From Fimbriimonadales bacterium (GTDB lineage: Bacteria > Armatimonadota > Fimbriimonadia > Fimbriimonadales > ATM1): a DNA stretch of 64,000 nt. Both the position numbers and the translations under genes were made by a program. The DNA lies in NCBI GenBank assembly GCA_026129745.1, contig JAHCHL010000002.1:124001-188000 (forward strand). The letters are read 5' to 3'. The notes under the pieces were generated by a model. That model was not told the origin of the DNA, ran no database searches, and saw only the letters and a list, made by a program, of their open reading frames with translations. Below, one piece after another: positions 16,813-25,901 of the stretch; position 1 is the first letter of the stretch; each line of letters opens with the position of its first letter.

Positions 16813-18159
16813 ATGAGATCGGCATTGCTCGCATCGGCCTTCCTTCTTGTTTGCTCAGCCTTCTCCCAATCGGACGCCCTGCCCCGAAAAGCGATGCTCG
16901 GAGCACAGCTTTTGGTCGCGACAGACGAAGTGAGGTCGGCGGCTGGGATTGACTCAGGTGTCTTGATCGGGGCGGTCACGCCCAATACGACGGCCTCCGT
17001 CGGTGGGCTCGCTCAAGGCGACATCGTCTATTCCATCGACGGAAAGGAAGTCGGGTCCCCGCAGGAAGCGGTGGCGACCGTGAGCGGAATTCCGGTCGGT
17101 TCTCGATTCGAAGTCAGGCTTGTCAGAAGCCGGCAACGACAAACACTCTCCATGACCATGCTCGAGAAGCCTCGTGACAAGGGGGCAAACTATGAAGTGA
17201 TCTACGATCATGTCGTGAGCAATGGCAGGCGGATCCGAACGATGGTTTCAAAGCCGACCAAGCCTGGCAAGCACCCCGTTTTCTTCTTGATTCAGGGGCT
17301 TGGCAACTTCAGTTTGGACAATCCGATCGGAACGGGCGCATATGCGGACATCATCAAGCCATTCGTCGACGAAGGCTGGGTAACGGTGCGCGTCGACAAG
17401 CCAGGTCAGGGCGACAGCGAGGGGGGGCCAACGGCAGATGAAGACTTCGACGCAGAGCTGGATTGTTATAGACAGGCGTTGAAGGCAATCAAACAATACG
17501 ACTTTGTCGATCCAGACCGAATTTTCATATTTGGCCACAGCATGGGCGGATGCTTTGGGCCAATCGTTGCAAGCGAAGAAAAAGTCGCCGGAATCGCCGT
17601 TTATGGAACCGTTCTAAAAACATGGACCGAGTATTGGTTAGAGAATGTCAGGAGGCAGCAGCTTCTGGGAGGAGCGAACTTTACACAGGTGCATGACAAT
17701 TTACAGAACATTAGCCGTTTCATGCACTATCTTCTTAAAGAGCGTTTGAGCGCAGAAACCATTAAGGAACGGCATCCTGACTTGCAGTCAACTGTCAATC
17801 AGAACGTACCTGACGGTAAGCATATGTCGACACGAACGGTGGAGTTTTGGCGCCAACTCGATTCCAAGAATTTCGCATCTTATTGGGAGCGAGTCGATGC
17901 GCATGTGCTTGCCATGTGGGGGGAAAACGAGTTCATTTCTACCAAGGAAGATCACGGCATGATTGCAGAGATCGTCAATTCAAAACGCCCAGGGACTGCA
18001 GAGTTCGTGATCGTCAAAGAGTCCGACCACGGTTTTTTCAAGACAACTTCGGCGGCGGACAGCCATCGAAAGTGGGGGCAACCTGGAAGCGAATTTAATC
18101 CTGAAGTGTTGCGACTGTTGAAAGAGTGGTTCAACAAAGTGAACGTGTCGCACGAATGA
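16813..18159 (+). CDS. Secreted PDZ domain-alpha/beta hydrolase fusion
   Basis: A 448-residue exported protein. The signal peptide (MRSALLASAFLLVCSAFSQS) is followed by a PDZ domain (~residues 30-115: GVLIGAVTPNTTASVGGLAQ then GDIVYSIDGKEV) and an alpha/beta-hydrolase domain (~150-445). The nucleophile elbow is GHSMGG, the acid is probably in MWGENEFIS and the His in KESDHGFFK. PDZ domains normally bind peptide C-termini, so the enzyme may be directed to envelope protein or peptide substrates; the substrate is unknown. ATG 16813 is the better start, two codons inside a TTG. It stands alone between arsC (divergent) and the small TPR gene (convergent). Confidence 0.8.
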   Translation: MRSALLASAFLLVCSAFSQSDALPRKAMLGAQLLVATDEVRSAAGIDSGVLIGAVTPNTTASVGGLAQGDIVYSIDGKEVGSPQEAVATVSGIPVGSRFEVRLVRSRQRQTLSMTMLEKPRDKGANYEVIYDHVVSNGRRIRTMVSKPTKPGKHPVFFLIQGLGNFSLDNPIGTGAYADIIKPFVDEGWVTVRVDKPGQGDSEGGPTADEDFDAELDCYRQALKAIKQYDFVDPDRIFIFGHSMGGCFGPIVASEEKVAGIAVYGTVLKTWTEYWLENVRRQQLLGGANFTQVHDNLQNISRFMHYLLKERLSAETIKERHPDLQSTVNQNVPDGKHMSTRTVEFWRQLDSKNFASYWERVDAHVLAMWGENEFISTKEDHGMIAEIVNSKRPGTAEFVIVKESDHGFFKTTSAADSHRKWGQPGSEFNPEVLRLLKEWFNKVNVSHE

Positions 18160-18212
18160 AAGAGGCTCGTTGACTGCCTTTGGGAACGTCAGTACGAATA
18201 GACTGACTCAAC

Positions 18213-18653
18213 TCAATCGCAGTAGATGATCTGTTGTTTTGCTTTGTCGTGATCGGGATCGACTTCGAGGATCGCTCGAAACTCGGCGCACGACTCTTCC
18301 ATGAAGCCAAGCATCATCAAAGTCATGGCGAAGTCGTAGCGGAGGTCGAGATTGTTCGGCGCTTCTTGCGCCAGTCCTCTGAGGCCTTCAAGGGACTGTT
18401 CGAACTCGCCTTCGAAGCCGTCGATCAGGGCGATTTGCCACCGGGCGTTTATGTGCTGAGGCTCTTGTTCAAGCACTTGTGAGAAAAGTTCTCGCGCGCG
18501 TCCGTACTCGCCGGCGCATCGCAACTCAAAACCGGACTCGTATAGCTCTTGGACGCTCAATGGTCTCTGCCCGCTCGACTGCACAGTTGCCAAGTTCAAA
18601 TTCTCCGGAACCGTGGCTGAGATCAGTATATCACGAGTCGGGCCGATTGCCAA
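18213..18653 (-). CDS. Small TPR protein downstream of ftsH
   Basis: Up to 146 residues, mostly two to three TPR units (RCAGEYGRARELFSQVLEQE; LRYDFAMTLMMLGFMEESCA) and no signal peptide. The start is uncertain: TTG 18653 gives the longest frame, while TTG or GTG codons near 18590 would remove a non-TPR leader. The frame opens 10 bases after the ftsH stop, so it is probably in the tilS-ftsH operon. Function unknown; it could be an adaptor or assembly factor. Confidence 0.65.
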   Translation of the reverse strand: MAIGPTRDILISATVPENLNLATVQSSGQRPLSVQELYESGFELRCAGEYGRARELFSQVLEQEPQHINARWQIALIDGFEGEFEQSLEGLRGLAQEAPNNLDLRYDFAMTLMMLGFMEESCAEFRAILEVDPDHDKAKQQIIYCD

Positions 18654-18662
18654 GGGAGATTT

Positions 18663-20600
18663 TTAAGTTTCTGCGGTGCCGGGTTTGAGCTTCGGTGCGA
18701 ATCCCTCTTGCTTTTTGGCGGGCTGGTCGGACTCTGTGGGGCCTTCGGGCTCTTTGAGCGCCGGACGGTCTTCGGGGAGAGTCGGATTGACCGCACCCTG
18801 CATGATCCTGAGGAATTCTTCCCTTTCGATCGTTTCCTGTTCGAGAAGCGCCGCGACGACTGCGTCCAGCTTTTCTCGGTTTGCGAGAAGGATCTCGGTG
18901 CACCTTCGATGGCAGGTGTCGACAATTCCTCGCACCTCTTCGTCGATCATCTTCGCGACTTCTTCGCTGTAGTTGCGGTCTTCCATGTAGTCGCGGCCAA
19001 GGAACGGGTTGTCGGATCGACGTCCGAGTGCGAGCGTTCCCAGTTTTTCGCTCATGCCGAACTTGCAGACCATGCTTCGCGCGATTGCGGTCACTCTTTC
19101 GAGGTCGTTGCTCGCTCCAGTCGTTACTTCGCCGTACACGATTTCTTCGGCGACTCGTCCGCCGAGCAAAGCGGTTATATCGTCGAGCAGTTCGTTTTTG
19201 GTGACGAGATACTTGTCAGTTTCGGGCAGCTGCCAAGTGCTACCCAAACTCATTCCTCGCGGAAGAATCGTGATTTTGTGAACCGGGTCGGTGTGTTCGA
19301 GCAGCTCCCCTACCACAGCGTGACCCGCTTCGTGGTATGCGATCACTTCGCGCTCTTTGGATTCAACGACTCTGCTCTTGCGTTGCGGACCTGCGATCAC
19401 TCTGTCGAGCGCCTCGTCAACTTCGCTCATTGAAATGACGCTGAGGTTTCTTCTGGCTGCAAGCAGCGCCGCTTCATTGAGCGCGTTTGCAAGGTCGGCG
19501 CCTGTGAATCCGACCGTCCGCTTTGCGATTTTTGCTAAGTCAGCATCCTCTGCGAGCGGTTTGCCCTTCGCGTGAATCTTTAGGATCTCTTCTCTGCCTT
19601 TGACGTCGGGAGCGTCAACGACCACTTGTCGGTCGAATCGACCTGGTCTCAGCAACGCGGGGTCCAAGACGTCGGGGCGGTTCGTTGCGGCGATCATGAT
19701 GACTCCGCTGTTCGGGTCGAAGCCGTCCATTTCGACGAGCAACTGGTTGAGCGTTTGTTCGCGCTCGTCGTGGCCACCGCCGAGTCCTGCTCCGCGCTGC
19801 CGTCCGACCGCGTCGATTTCGTCGACAAAAATGAGGCTCGGTCTGTGCGCTTTGGCAGTCTCGAACAGGTCGCGGACGCGCGATGCGCCGACACCGACGA
19901 ACATTTCGACGAAGTCCGACCCGCTGATATGGAAGAACGGCACGCCGGCTTCGCCTGCAACTGCGCGCGCGAGGTGAGTCTTTCCGCATCCAGGTGGTCC
20001 TGTCAGCAGGACGCCTTTTGGTATTTTGGCGCCGAGAGCGACGTATTTCTTCGTATTCTTAAGGAAGTCGACGACTTCTGCAAGCTCCGCTTTCGCTTCA
20101 TCGATTCCGGCTACGTCTTCGAACGTCACCTTTGGAATGTTTTCGCTCACGCGCTTTGCTTTGCTTCTGCCGAAGTTCATCGCCTGGCTGCCCTGCTGTT
20201 GCGCCTGTCGAGCGATGAGATACCAGATGAAAAGAATGACGCCGAGCGGAAGCAGCATTGGGAGCATGAGGCCCCAGAATCCGTCGCTAAAGAACGATTT
20301 CTTGAGTTCGAACTGGACGTTGTTCGACTTCATCAGTTCTTGCAGTCTTACGCCAGCCTGTGTGTCGTAGCGTGGACCGACTGCGTACTTTGCGACTCCG
20401 GCTGCTTTATAAGTAGCGTTGATGCGGTCGTCTTGCCAACTGATCCTTTCGACTTTGGCTCCAGCTATGTCGTTTTCGAGTTCGGAAATTGTGACCTGTT
20501 CCGGCCCTGCCGAAAAGCCGACGCCGTTCACGCTGGACAGCATCCAAATTCCCAGCACGACGGCCAGGACGACAAAAATCATCAACTTGCTACGGTTCAC
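18663..20600 (-). CDS. ftsH: ATP-dependent zinc metalloprotease FtsH
   Basis: A 645-residue inner-membrane protease degrading membrane and some soluble proteins. Two N-terminal membrane spans flank a periplasmic domain (~residues 25-105). The AAA domain has Walker [10 protein letters not shown], Walker [13 protein letters not shown], pore-loop [18 protein letters not shown] and the second region of homology [20 protein letters not shown]. The zinc site is HEAGH with the downstream Asp in [12 protein letters not shown]. The start is GTG with GGAGG four bases upstream. It follows tilS by about 80 bases, a common pairing. The last 30 residues are a charged tail. Confidence 0.97.
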   Translation of the reverse strand: MNRSKLMIFVVLAVVLGIWMLSSVNGVGFSAGPEQVTISELENDIAGAKVERISWQDDRINATYKAAGVAKYAVGPRYDTQAGVRLQELMKSNNVQFELKKSFFSDGFWGLMLPMLLPLGVILFIWYLIARQAQQQGSQAMNFGRSKAKRVSENIPKVTFEDVAGIDEAKAELAEVVDFLKNTKKYVALGAKIPKGVLLTGPPGCGKTHLARAVAGEAGVPFFHISGSDFVEMFVGVGASRVRDLFETAKAHRPSLIFVDEIDAVGRQRGAGLGGGHDEREQTLNQLLVEMDGFDPNSGVIMIAATNRPDVLDPALLRPGRFDRQVVVDAPDVKGREEILKIHAKGKPLAEDADLAKIAKRTVGFTGADLANALNEAALLAARRNLSVISMSEVDEALDRVIAGPQRKSRVVESKEREVIAYHEAGHAVVGELLEHTDPVHKITILPRGMSLGSTWQLPETDKYLVTKNELLDDITALLGGRVAEEIVYGEVTTGASNDLERVTAIARSMVCKFGMSEKLGTLALGRRSDNPFLGRDYMEDRNYSEEVAKMIDEEVRGIVDTCHRRCTEILLANREKLDAVVAALLEQETIEREEFLRIMQGAVNPTLPEDRPALKEPEGPTESDQPAKKQEGFAPKLKPGTAET

Positions 20601-20682
20601 TAAACCTCCGGGCGATCTGCCCTGCTGAATCTTACGTTCGAGCCTACCGGGGCGTTTCCCGGCGGGGTCAAAGGGACGAGGA

Positions 20683-22086
20683 TTATACCGATGCCCCGAA
20701 ATGTAGCTCGAGCCGCTGACTCGTTTGGTCGGTAACCTTGACCCTGTCGGCGATGCAGACGGTTGGAATCCAAATGGGACCGATCAGATCGCAGACGATC
20801 GGCAGTCGCGATTTCGCGAGTGCGCCCACCTTTCTATCGGTCAGAAGGTCTTGGATCTTCTTTTCGTGACCAGACTTAAGGGGGCGGATTCGGTCTCCCG
20901 GCGCGAATGGCCGAATGTACAGACTGCCCTTGACCGCATGAGCGTCGATCACGACATCCAGCGAGCGGTAGGGACGTTCCGGTTCTGATTCGGTCTGGCG
21001 GACGGTGAATCGGAATCCAAGCGCATCGGAAACGGTCTCTCCTGGCACCGCGAGCGGTTGGCGGTATCCGGCGGATTTTTCTCTTCTTCGAATGGCCACT
21101 TTGTAGTGATCCGCTTCGATTGCGAACGCTCCGCCTTCGAGGGTCACTGAAGCTTTCTCGTTCGCGTGAATTGCTTCGCAGACCGTTTCCGTTTGCTCGA
21201 ATGTGATGTTCGCACCGAGCGCGTCAGCGATCAGACGAAGTCCCCTTTTGAGAATGACCGGATAGAGGTGTCGAAGCCTGTCTGCATCGAGATTGACTTC
21301 GAGGTGTTTAGTCAAGAATTGGAGCGGGTCGTCGGACACGATTTCGCATTCAAGCATCGCATTTGCGGCGAGTGCATCGAGGAACTGATCTTCTTCTGCG
21401 AAGATATTCGCCGCGCGTGCGGCGTTCGCGATGGCTCCAGGATGGAGACCATCGAATGCGGGCATGAATTCGCGCAGTCGGACACGAGCGAAACGGTTGT
21501 CGTCGTTGGATGGATCGTGCAAGGGTTCGATACCAATGGCTTTGCAGTACGCGATCGTTTCCGAGCGGCGAATGGGTAAGAGCGGACGAACGATGTAACC
21601 GTCGCGTCTTATTGGGATTCCTGCAAGTCCTTTCAATCCGGTTCCACGTGCGAGATTGAGGAGCATCGTTTCGACGCTGTCGTCGAGAGTGTGCGCTGTG
21701 GCGATGGTGTGTCCGAATTCTTCGTTGATTTTCTTGAAGAAGTCGTAGCGCGCGATGCGTCCTGCTTCTTCAATGCCGATTCGCCGATCTTTTGCGATGG
21801 CGGGCACATCGTATTTCGCGCTCATCCATCCTGTGCCGAAACCCTCAGCGACTCTGCGGCATTGCTCTTCATGCTCGTCGGCTTCTGGACGTTGGCGATG
21901 GTTGACGTGGGCTGCAAAAACATCGTAGCCGAGTTCTTGAAGGAGGTGAAGCAAGGCGGTGGAGTCGGCGCCTCCGGAAAACCCAACGCCGACAACCTGT
22001 CCGGGCTGGAGGAGTCTGTTCGCTTCGATGAATGCGGCAACTCGCTCAATCACGATTAGAGTAAACCCGGTGCGGCAGCATTGCAT
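20683..22086 (-). CDS. tilS: tRNA(Ile)-lysidine synthetase
   Basis: A 467-residue enzyme that attaches lysine to C34 of the AUA-reading isoleucine tRNA. The N-type ATP pyrophosphatase loop is [29 protein letters not shown] and [21 protein letters not shown] are the other family motifs. A central TilS helical domain and a C-terminal domain ending with [12 protein letters not shown] and RLPIV follow. ATG 22086 has GGAGG eight bases upstream. It leads the tilS-ftsH-TPR operon. Confidence 0.95.
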   Translation of the reverse strand: MQCCRTGFTLIVIERVAAFIEANRLLQPGQVVGVGFSGGADSTALLHLLQELGYDVFAAHVNHRQRPEADEHEEQCRRVAEGFGTGWMSAKYDVPAIAKDRRIGIEEAGRIARYDFFKKINEEFGHTIATAHTLDDSVETMLLNLARGTGLKGLAGIPIRRDGYIVRPLLPIRRSETIAYCKAIGIEPLHDPSNDDNRFARVRLREFMPAFDGLHPGAIANAARAANIFAEEDQFLDALAANAMLECEIVSDDPLQFLTKHLEVNLDADRLRHLYPVILKRGLRLIADALGANITFEQTETVCEAIHANEKASVTLEGGAFAIEADHYKVAIRRREKSAGYRQPLAVPGETVSDALGFRFTVRQTESEPERPYRSLDVVIDAHAVKGSLYIRPFAPGDRIRPLKSGHEKKIQDLLTDRKVGALAKSRLPIVCDLIGPIWIPTVCIADRVKVTDQTSQRLELHFGASV

Positions 22087-22228
22087 TGACGAAACCTCCC
22101 GAGGACAAGGATGGACGGCATCATCTGCTGGGCTGCAAGACCCCTGTCCGAGGATTTTACTGTTGGCCTTTTGTCGCCACTCACACCAAACTGCCTGGCT
22201 TCGATGAATAGCGGATAATAGCGCAACT

Positions 22229-22960
22229 GTGCCGCCAAAGCAGAAGGTCTCGACTCATGAACCCGTTTCGCAACTGCGGCGGGTGAAGATCGTCGAGTGT
22301 GACGAACCGCTCGTGAACTATCACGATCTGTGTCAGGAGCTGCTCCTTGACGACCCTGTTTGGGATTACACACGGGAGACTCTGCTTAGGCAGTCGGTTG
22401 CGGAGAGACTTTGCGCAGCCGCGCTCGCGCTTCCGAAGGGCTACCGCCTTCTTGTGCTCGAGGGTTGGCGTCCTGTTCACATTCAGCGGCGTATGTGGCT
22501 TGGCGCTTATCGCAGGTGGAAAGAGAAGCACCCTGATTGGTCGGAAACCGCTTTGAAGCGATTGACGAATCGATTCACGGCTCCGCTCGACGAAAGGGTT
22601 CCGCCGCCACACACAACGGGAGGCGCGATCGACTTGCGACTCGCCGACGCAAAAGGGCGTCCGCTCGACATGCGGTCACCGTTCGATTCGTTGGACAAGC
22701 GTATGTTTCCATTCGACGCGAAGGGGATCAGCGAAATCGCGCGCAAGCATCGCATGATTCTAAAAGAAGCAATGGAGAGCGCAGGAATTACGAACTACCC
22801 GAGCGAATATTGGCATTGGAGTTTCGGCGATCAAGGATGGGCATATCGCGGCGGTCACGACTATGCTTTGTATGGTCAGATCCAACCCGCGAACTACAAG
22901 CCTAAAAAGGGCGAAGACACCGATGAGCCGTTGACTTGGGTTGCGGATGACACGTGGTGA
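22229..22960 (+). CDS. D-alanyl-D-alanine dipeptidase, VanX/DdpX family
   Basis: A 243-residue zinc dipeptidase of the M15D group. EGWRPVHIQRRMW is the conserved arginine region, HTTGGAIDLRL provides zinc ligands (HxxxxxxD) and the EYWHWSFGDQ segment supplies the catalytic Glu and the last His. No signal peptide is present, so a cytoplasmic role in recycling D-Ala-D-Ala is more likely than vancomycin resistance; no vanHA or sensor genes are nearby. The start GTG 22229 has no Shine-Dalgarno, and GATAAT ends nine bases upstream. Confidence 0.88.
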   Translation: MPPKQKVSTHEPVSQLRRVKIVECDEPLVNYHDLCQELLLDDPVWDYTRETLLRQSVAERLCAAALALPKGYRLLVLEGWRPVHIQRRMWLGAYRRWKEKHPDWSETALKRLTNRFTAPLDERVPPPHTTGGAIDLRLADAKGRPLDMRSPFDSLDKRMFPFDAKGISEIARKHRMILKEAMESAGITNYPSEYWHWSFGDQGWAYRGGHDYALYGQIQPANYKPKKGEDTDEPLTWVADDTW

Positions 22961-22964
22961 CGCG

Positions 22965-23327
22965 ATGCGCTGGTTGAGCGTCGTCATTTTTCTTTATGCC
23001 GTGCTTTTGTATGGAGCGGGCCTTTACAGTTATTTTGCGATCGATCCGCCGAGCATCGCTTGGATCGTTTCGACGAGCGTTGCTGCGCTTCTTGTTTTGA
23101 TCGGAGTTTATGTCGCGCAACGAAACATGCGTGTCGGATTTGGAATCGCTGCACTTACGATTGGTCTTGTGCTTGCGTTTTGTGTTGTCAGATACATCGT
23201 GAAGGATGGCGAGTTGTGGCCTGCCGTTCCGCTTGGGATTGCAAGCGTGATCGCCACGGCCTGTTTGTCGGTCGGGCACTTTCAGCACGCGCGCGATCTG
23301 CGGCGGCCTCCTTCGCTTGGCGAGTAG
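22965..23327 (+). CDS. Small four-span membrane protein, TMEM14/UPF0136-like
   Basis: A 120-residue protein with four hydrophobic segments. The pattern of the third and fourth spans (LTIGLVLAFCVVRYIVKDGE then LWPAVPLGIASVIATACLSV) recalls the TMEM14/UPF0136 family, where a small-residue-rich helix pair is separated by an FxxSGKFMPAG-type loop. This is a weak match by eye. ATG 22965 begins four bases after the dipeptidase stop; an in-frame ATG at 22947 would overlap it. Function unknown. Confidence 0.6.
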   Translation: MRWLSVVIFLYAVLLYGAGLYSYFAIDPPSIAWIVSTSVAALLVLIGVYVAQRNMRVGFGIAALTIGLVLAFCVVRYIVKDGELWPAVPLGIASVIATACLSVGHFQHARDLRRPPSLGE

Positions 23328-23336
23328 ACTCGTGCG

Positions 23337-23864
23337 ATGAGCTTTGGCTGGGAAGGCGAGAAGGCGCGTTTAGTGCCAATCGATCGCGAAAGGCATCTCG
23401 AAAATTGTTACCGCTGGCTGAACGATCCGGCCGTGACGGAGTATTTGGCGATCGGAGATTTTCCACTGTCCCGATTGGCAGAGACGGAGTTTTTCGACCG
23501 GATGGAGAAAGCAAGTGAAACGGACATCGTTTTTGCCATTGAAACGCTCAACGGAAAGCACATCGGCATGAGCGGAATTCATCAAATCTCATTTCGTCAC
23601 GGCCGGGGGACCACTGGAACTTTCATCGGCGACAAAGACTTTTGGAACAAAGGATTCGGCACGGATTCGGCGCGCATCAGAACTAAGTACGCTTTCGAAG
23701 TAGTGGGGCTTCGACTGCTCGTCAGCGGAGTGTATGGATCCAATGAGCGCTCCATTGCAATGCTGAAGCGTGCGGGGTATATCGAAGTCGGGCGTATCCC
23801 ACGCTATTGGTGGAAGCGCGGAAAGTGGGAAGACGAGGTGCTAATGGTCGCCGAGCGACCATAG
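23337..23864 (+). CDS. GNAT N-acetyltransferase, RimJ/RimL-like
   Basis: A 175-residue acetyltransferase. The order LVPIDRERHLENCYRWLNDP, then GMSGIHQISFRHGRGTTGTF, FWNKGFGTDSARI (acetyl-CoA loop) and NERSIAMLKRAGYIEVG is that of the RimJ/RimL group that acetylates ribosomal-protein N-termini, antibiotics or small amines. The substrate cannot be predicted. TAGACT ends six bases before ATG 23337, but it partly coincides with the upstream stop codon. Confidence 0.85.
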   Translation: MSFGWEGEKARLVPIDRERHLENCYRWLNDPAVTEYLAIGDFPLSRLAETEFFDRMEKASETDIVFAIETLNGKHIGMSGIHQISFRHGRGTTGTFIGDKDFWNKGFGTDSARIRTKYAFEVVGLRLLVSGVYGSNERSIAMLKRAGYIEVGRIPRYWWKRGKWEDEVLMVAERP

Positions 23865-23888
23865 CGAAGCGCTGTCCGTCCTTTCAAC

Positions 23889-24323
23889 ATGATCAGTACT
23901 TACGCGCACGACATCGTCGCGGCGGGCTATTTTGGGTTCTTCGGTGTTTTGTTCTTGCAATCGGGATTCGATAAGCTTCTCGACCGCAAAGGGAACCTTG
24001 AGTGGATGGAGCCGCATTTCGAGAAGAGTCCATTCCGAGGGAAAGTGCCTGCTCTGCTGACCGTGCTAACACTCTTGGAGTTGGCGACTTGCGTGATGTC
24101 GTTCGTTTCGATATTCTTAGTGTTCTTTGCAAAGGGGCCCGATGCGATCACGGTGACGCTGGCGCTAATACTTGGCACGATGCTCTGTTTGTTCGCTGGT
24201 CAGCGATTTGCGAAAGATTACGCGGGCGCGGGAACGCTGGCTGCATATTTCGCGGTCGCACTTGTCGGCGCGGTCTGGGTAGTTGGTCCGTTATTGAGCT
24301 TTAGCGTCATGCAGTCGAATTAG
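23889..24323 (+). CDS. DoxX-like membrane protein
   Basis: A 144-residue protein with four hydrophobic spans. AGYFGFFGVLFLQSGFDKLL near the N-terminus followed by three more helices, with the conserved small-residue third span, fits the DoxX/DoxD-like superfamily. Family members are of mixed or unknown function. It lies 24 bases after the acetyltransferase gene and 30 before guaB, in the same direction. Confidence 0.65.
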   Translation: MISTYAHDIVAAGYFGFFGVLFLQSGFDKLLDRKGNLEWMEPHFEKSPFRGKVPALLTVLTLLELATCVMSFVSIFLVFFAKGPDAITVTLALILGTMLCLFAGQRFAKDYAGAGTLAAYFAVALVGAVWVVGPLLSFSVMQSN

Positions 24324-24339
24324 GGGAGCGCTGATCTCC

Positions 24340-24353
24340 GGGTAACATTACCC
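24340..24353 (+). promoter_or_regulatory. Inverted repeat and -10-like element directly before guaB
   Basis: GGGTAA and TTACCC form perfect arms around CA, ending exactly at the base before the guaB ATG. TAACAT inside it is positioned like a leaderless -10 (five-base spacer). No Shine-Dalgarno is present. It could be an operator that overlaps the promoter. Confidence 0.4.
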
Positions 24354-25829
24354 ATGGCCGTGCTTCAAGAGCGACTTAGCTTCGACGACGTTCTCCTCTT
24401 ACCCAAACGCACGGAGGTGATGCCCCACGAGGTCGACACCTCTACGGAACTCCTTCCTGGCGTGCGACTGAGCATTCCGTTCGTTTCCAGCCCAATGGAT
24501 ACGGTGACCGAAGCGCGCATGGCGATTGCGATGGCGCGGGAAGGTGGGGTCGGCGTTCTTCATAGGAATCTCAGCATCGACGATCAGGCCGACATGGTCG
24601 ATCGTGTCAAGCGAAGTGAGCATGGTGTCATTACGAACCCGGTCAGTTTGAAACCTGACCAAACGATACAAGAAGCGTTGGCGGTGATGGAGCGGTATCA
24701 CATCAGCGGCGTACCGATCACGGACGAAGGCGGAAAGCTCGTCGGAATACTCACGAACAGAGACATTCGATTCGAGACGGAATTCAACAAGCCCATTCGG
24801 GAGCGAATGACGTCGCAAAATCTCGTTACCGGCCCCGTTGGAACGACGCTCGAATTGGCAGAGAAAAAACTTCAAGAGCACCGCATCGAGAAGCTGCCTC
24901 TGGTCGACGACGATGGGAATTTGCGCGGACTCATCACGATCAAGGACATTTTGAAAATCAAGCAGTTTCCGAATGCGACCAAAGACGCGAAGGGGAGACT
25001 CTGCGTCGGTGCGGCGATCGGCGCGCTTCGTGAACCGTATGAACGAGCGAAGGCTTTGCTCGATGCGGGAGTCGATTTCGTTGTGATCGATGCGGCGCAC
25101 GGCCACAGCAAGGGCGTTATGAGCTGCGTCAAGATGCTGAAAGAGAAGCTTCCCGATCTTCGCGTCGTCGCGGGCAACGTTGTGGATCGGAACGGCGTTT
25201 GCGAGTTAGCATCGCTTGGTGCAGACTGTTTGCGCGTGGGAATCGGAGCCGGATCGATTTGCACGACTCGCGTCGTTGCCGGTGTGGGGGTTCCGCAACT
25301 GTCCGCAGTGATGGAGTGCGCGGATGCGGCAGGAGAAATTGGTATTCCAACGATCGCGGACGGCGGCATTAGAACGAGCGGCGACATCGTGAAGTCGCTT
25401 GCGGCGGGATCGAGTGCGGTGATGATGGGGAATATGTTTGCAGGCTGCGACGAGAGTCCGGGTGAGATCGAGATGTATCGAAACCGCGCATACAAAGTGT
25501 ATCGCGGGATGGGTTCCATCGGTGCGATGCGGCTTGGTAGCAGCGATCGATACTTTGCGATCAAGAGCGGGGGGGCGATGGTTCCAGAGGGAGTCGAAGG
25601 TCGCGTGCCTTATAAGGGTCCGTTGCATGAGATCATCGCGCAACTGGCGGGTGGTTTGCGTTCGGGAATGGGTTATGTCGGGGCGGAGTCGCTTTCGGCA
25701 CTTCGCGAACGCGCTGAGTTTATCAAGATTACGAATGCGGGTTTGCGCGAATCGCATCCGCACGACGTTTGGATTACCAAGGAACCGCCGAACTACACAA
25801 GCCCCGCGTTCGGCAGCGACGTGGAATAA
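24354..25829 (+). CDS. guaB: Inosine-5'-monophosphate dehydrogenase
   Basis: A 491-residue enzyme oxidising IMP to XMP, the first committed step of GMP synthesis. The TIM-barrel start [19 protein letters not shown] is typical. A pair of CBS domains (~residues 95-205) is inserted in the barrel. The catalytic loop is [20 protein letters not shown] with the active-site Cys. [20 protein letters not shown] and the flap region [10 protein letters not shown] complete the active site. It is preceded by a perfect inverted repeat rather than a ribosome-binding site. Confidence 0.97.
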   Translation: MAVLQERLSFDDVLLLPKRTEVMPHEVDTSTELLPGVRLSIPFVSSPMDTVTEARMAIAMAREGGVGVLHRNLSIDDQADMVDRVKRSEHGVITNPVSLKPDQTIQEALAVMERYHISGVPITDEGGKLVGILTNRDIRFETEFNKPIRERMTSQNLVTGPVGTTLELAEKKLQEHRIEKLPLVDDDGNLRGLITIKDILKIKQFPNATKDAKGRLCVGAAIGALREPYERAKALLDAGVDFVVIDAAHGHSKGVMSCVKMLKEKLPDLRVVAGNVVDRNGVCELASLGADCLRVGIGAGSICTTRVVAGVGVPQLSAVMECADAAGEIGIPTIADGGIRTSGDIVKSLAAGSSAVMMGNMFAGCDESPGEIEMYRNRAYKVYRGMGSIGAMRLGSSDRYFAIKSGGAMVPEGVEGRVPYKGPLHEIIAQLAGGLRSGMGYVGAESLSALRERAEFIKITNAGLRESHPHDVWITKEPPNYTSPAFGSDVE

Positions 25830-25859
25830 CCGCTCGCCTTTGCCCTGAACCTCAACATT

Positions 25860-25873
25860 TAGAAGGAGGTTTG
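25860..25873 (+). other. Strong Shine-Dalgarno-like sequence lacking a matching start
   Basis: AGAAGGAGGT at 25861-25870 would pair perfectly with the 16S tail, but no ATG or GTG follows within 5-10 bases; the next good start, ATG 25902, is over 30 bases away. AACCTC just upstream can pair with GAGGTT and hide it. It may be a remnant of a lost start or part of a weak guaB terminator. Confidence 0.35.
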
Positions 25874-25901
25874 GTTTCGGCGTCGAAGCAGCTCATTGGG
25901 C

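Noticed and set aside
19626-20603. Long plus-strand open frame opposite ftsH
   Set aside because: Shadow frame of a highly conserved gene; its sequence resembles no protein and has no start context.
21644-21659. GGTTCCACGTGCGAGA in tilS as a parS site
   Set aside because: Matches the parS palindrome at about 11 of 16 positions only and is inside tilS; not enough to claim a ParB site near parAB.
22087-22228. Possible tRNA or structured RNA in the tilS-dipeptidase gap
   Set aside because: A short imperfect stem (GGACAAGG with CCCTGTCC) is present, but no cloverleaf, anticodon arm or T-loop sequence.
22229-22960. Vancomycin resistance locus (VanX)
   Set aside because: No vanH, vanA, vanR or vanS genes nearby; VanX homologues are widespread in recycling.
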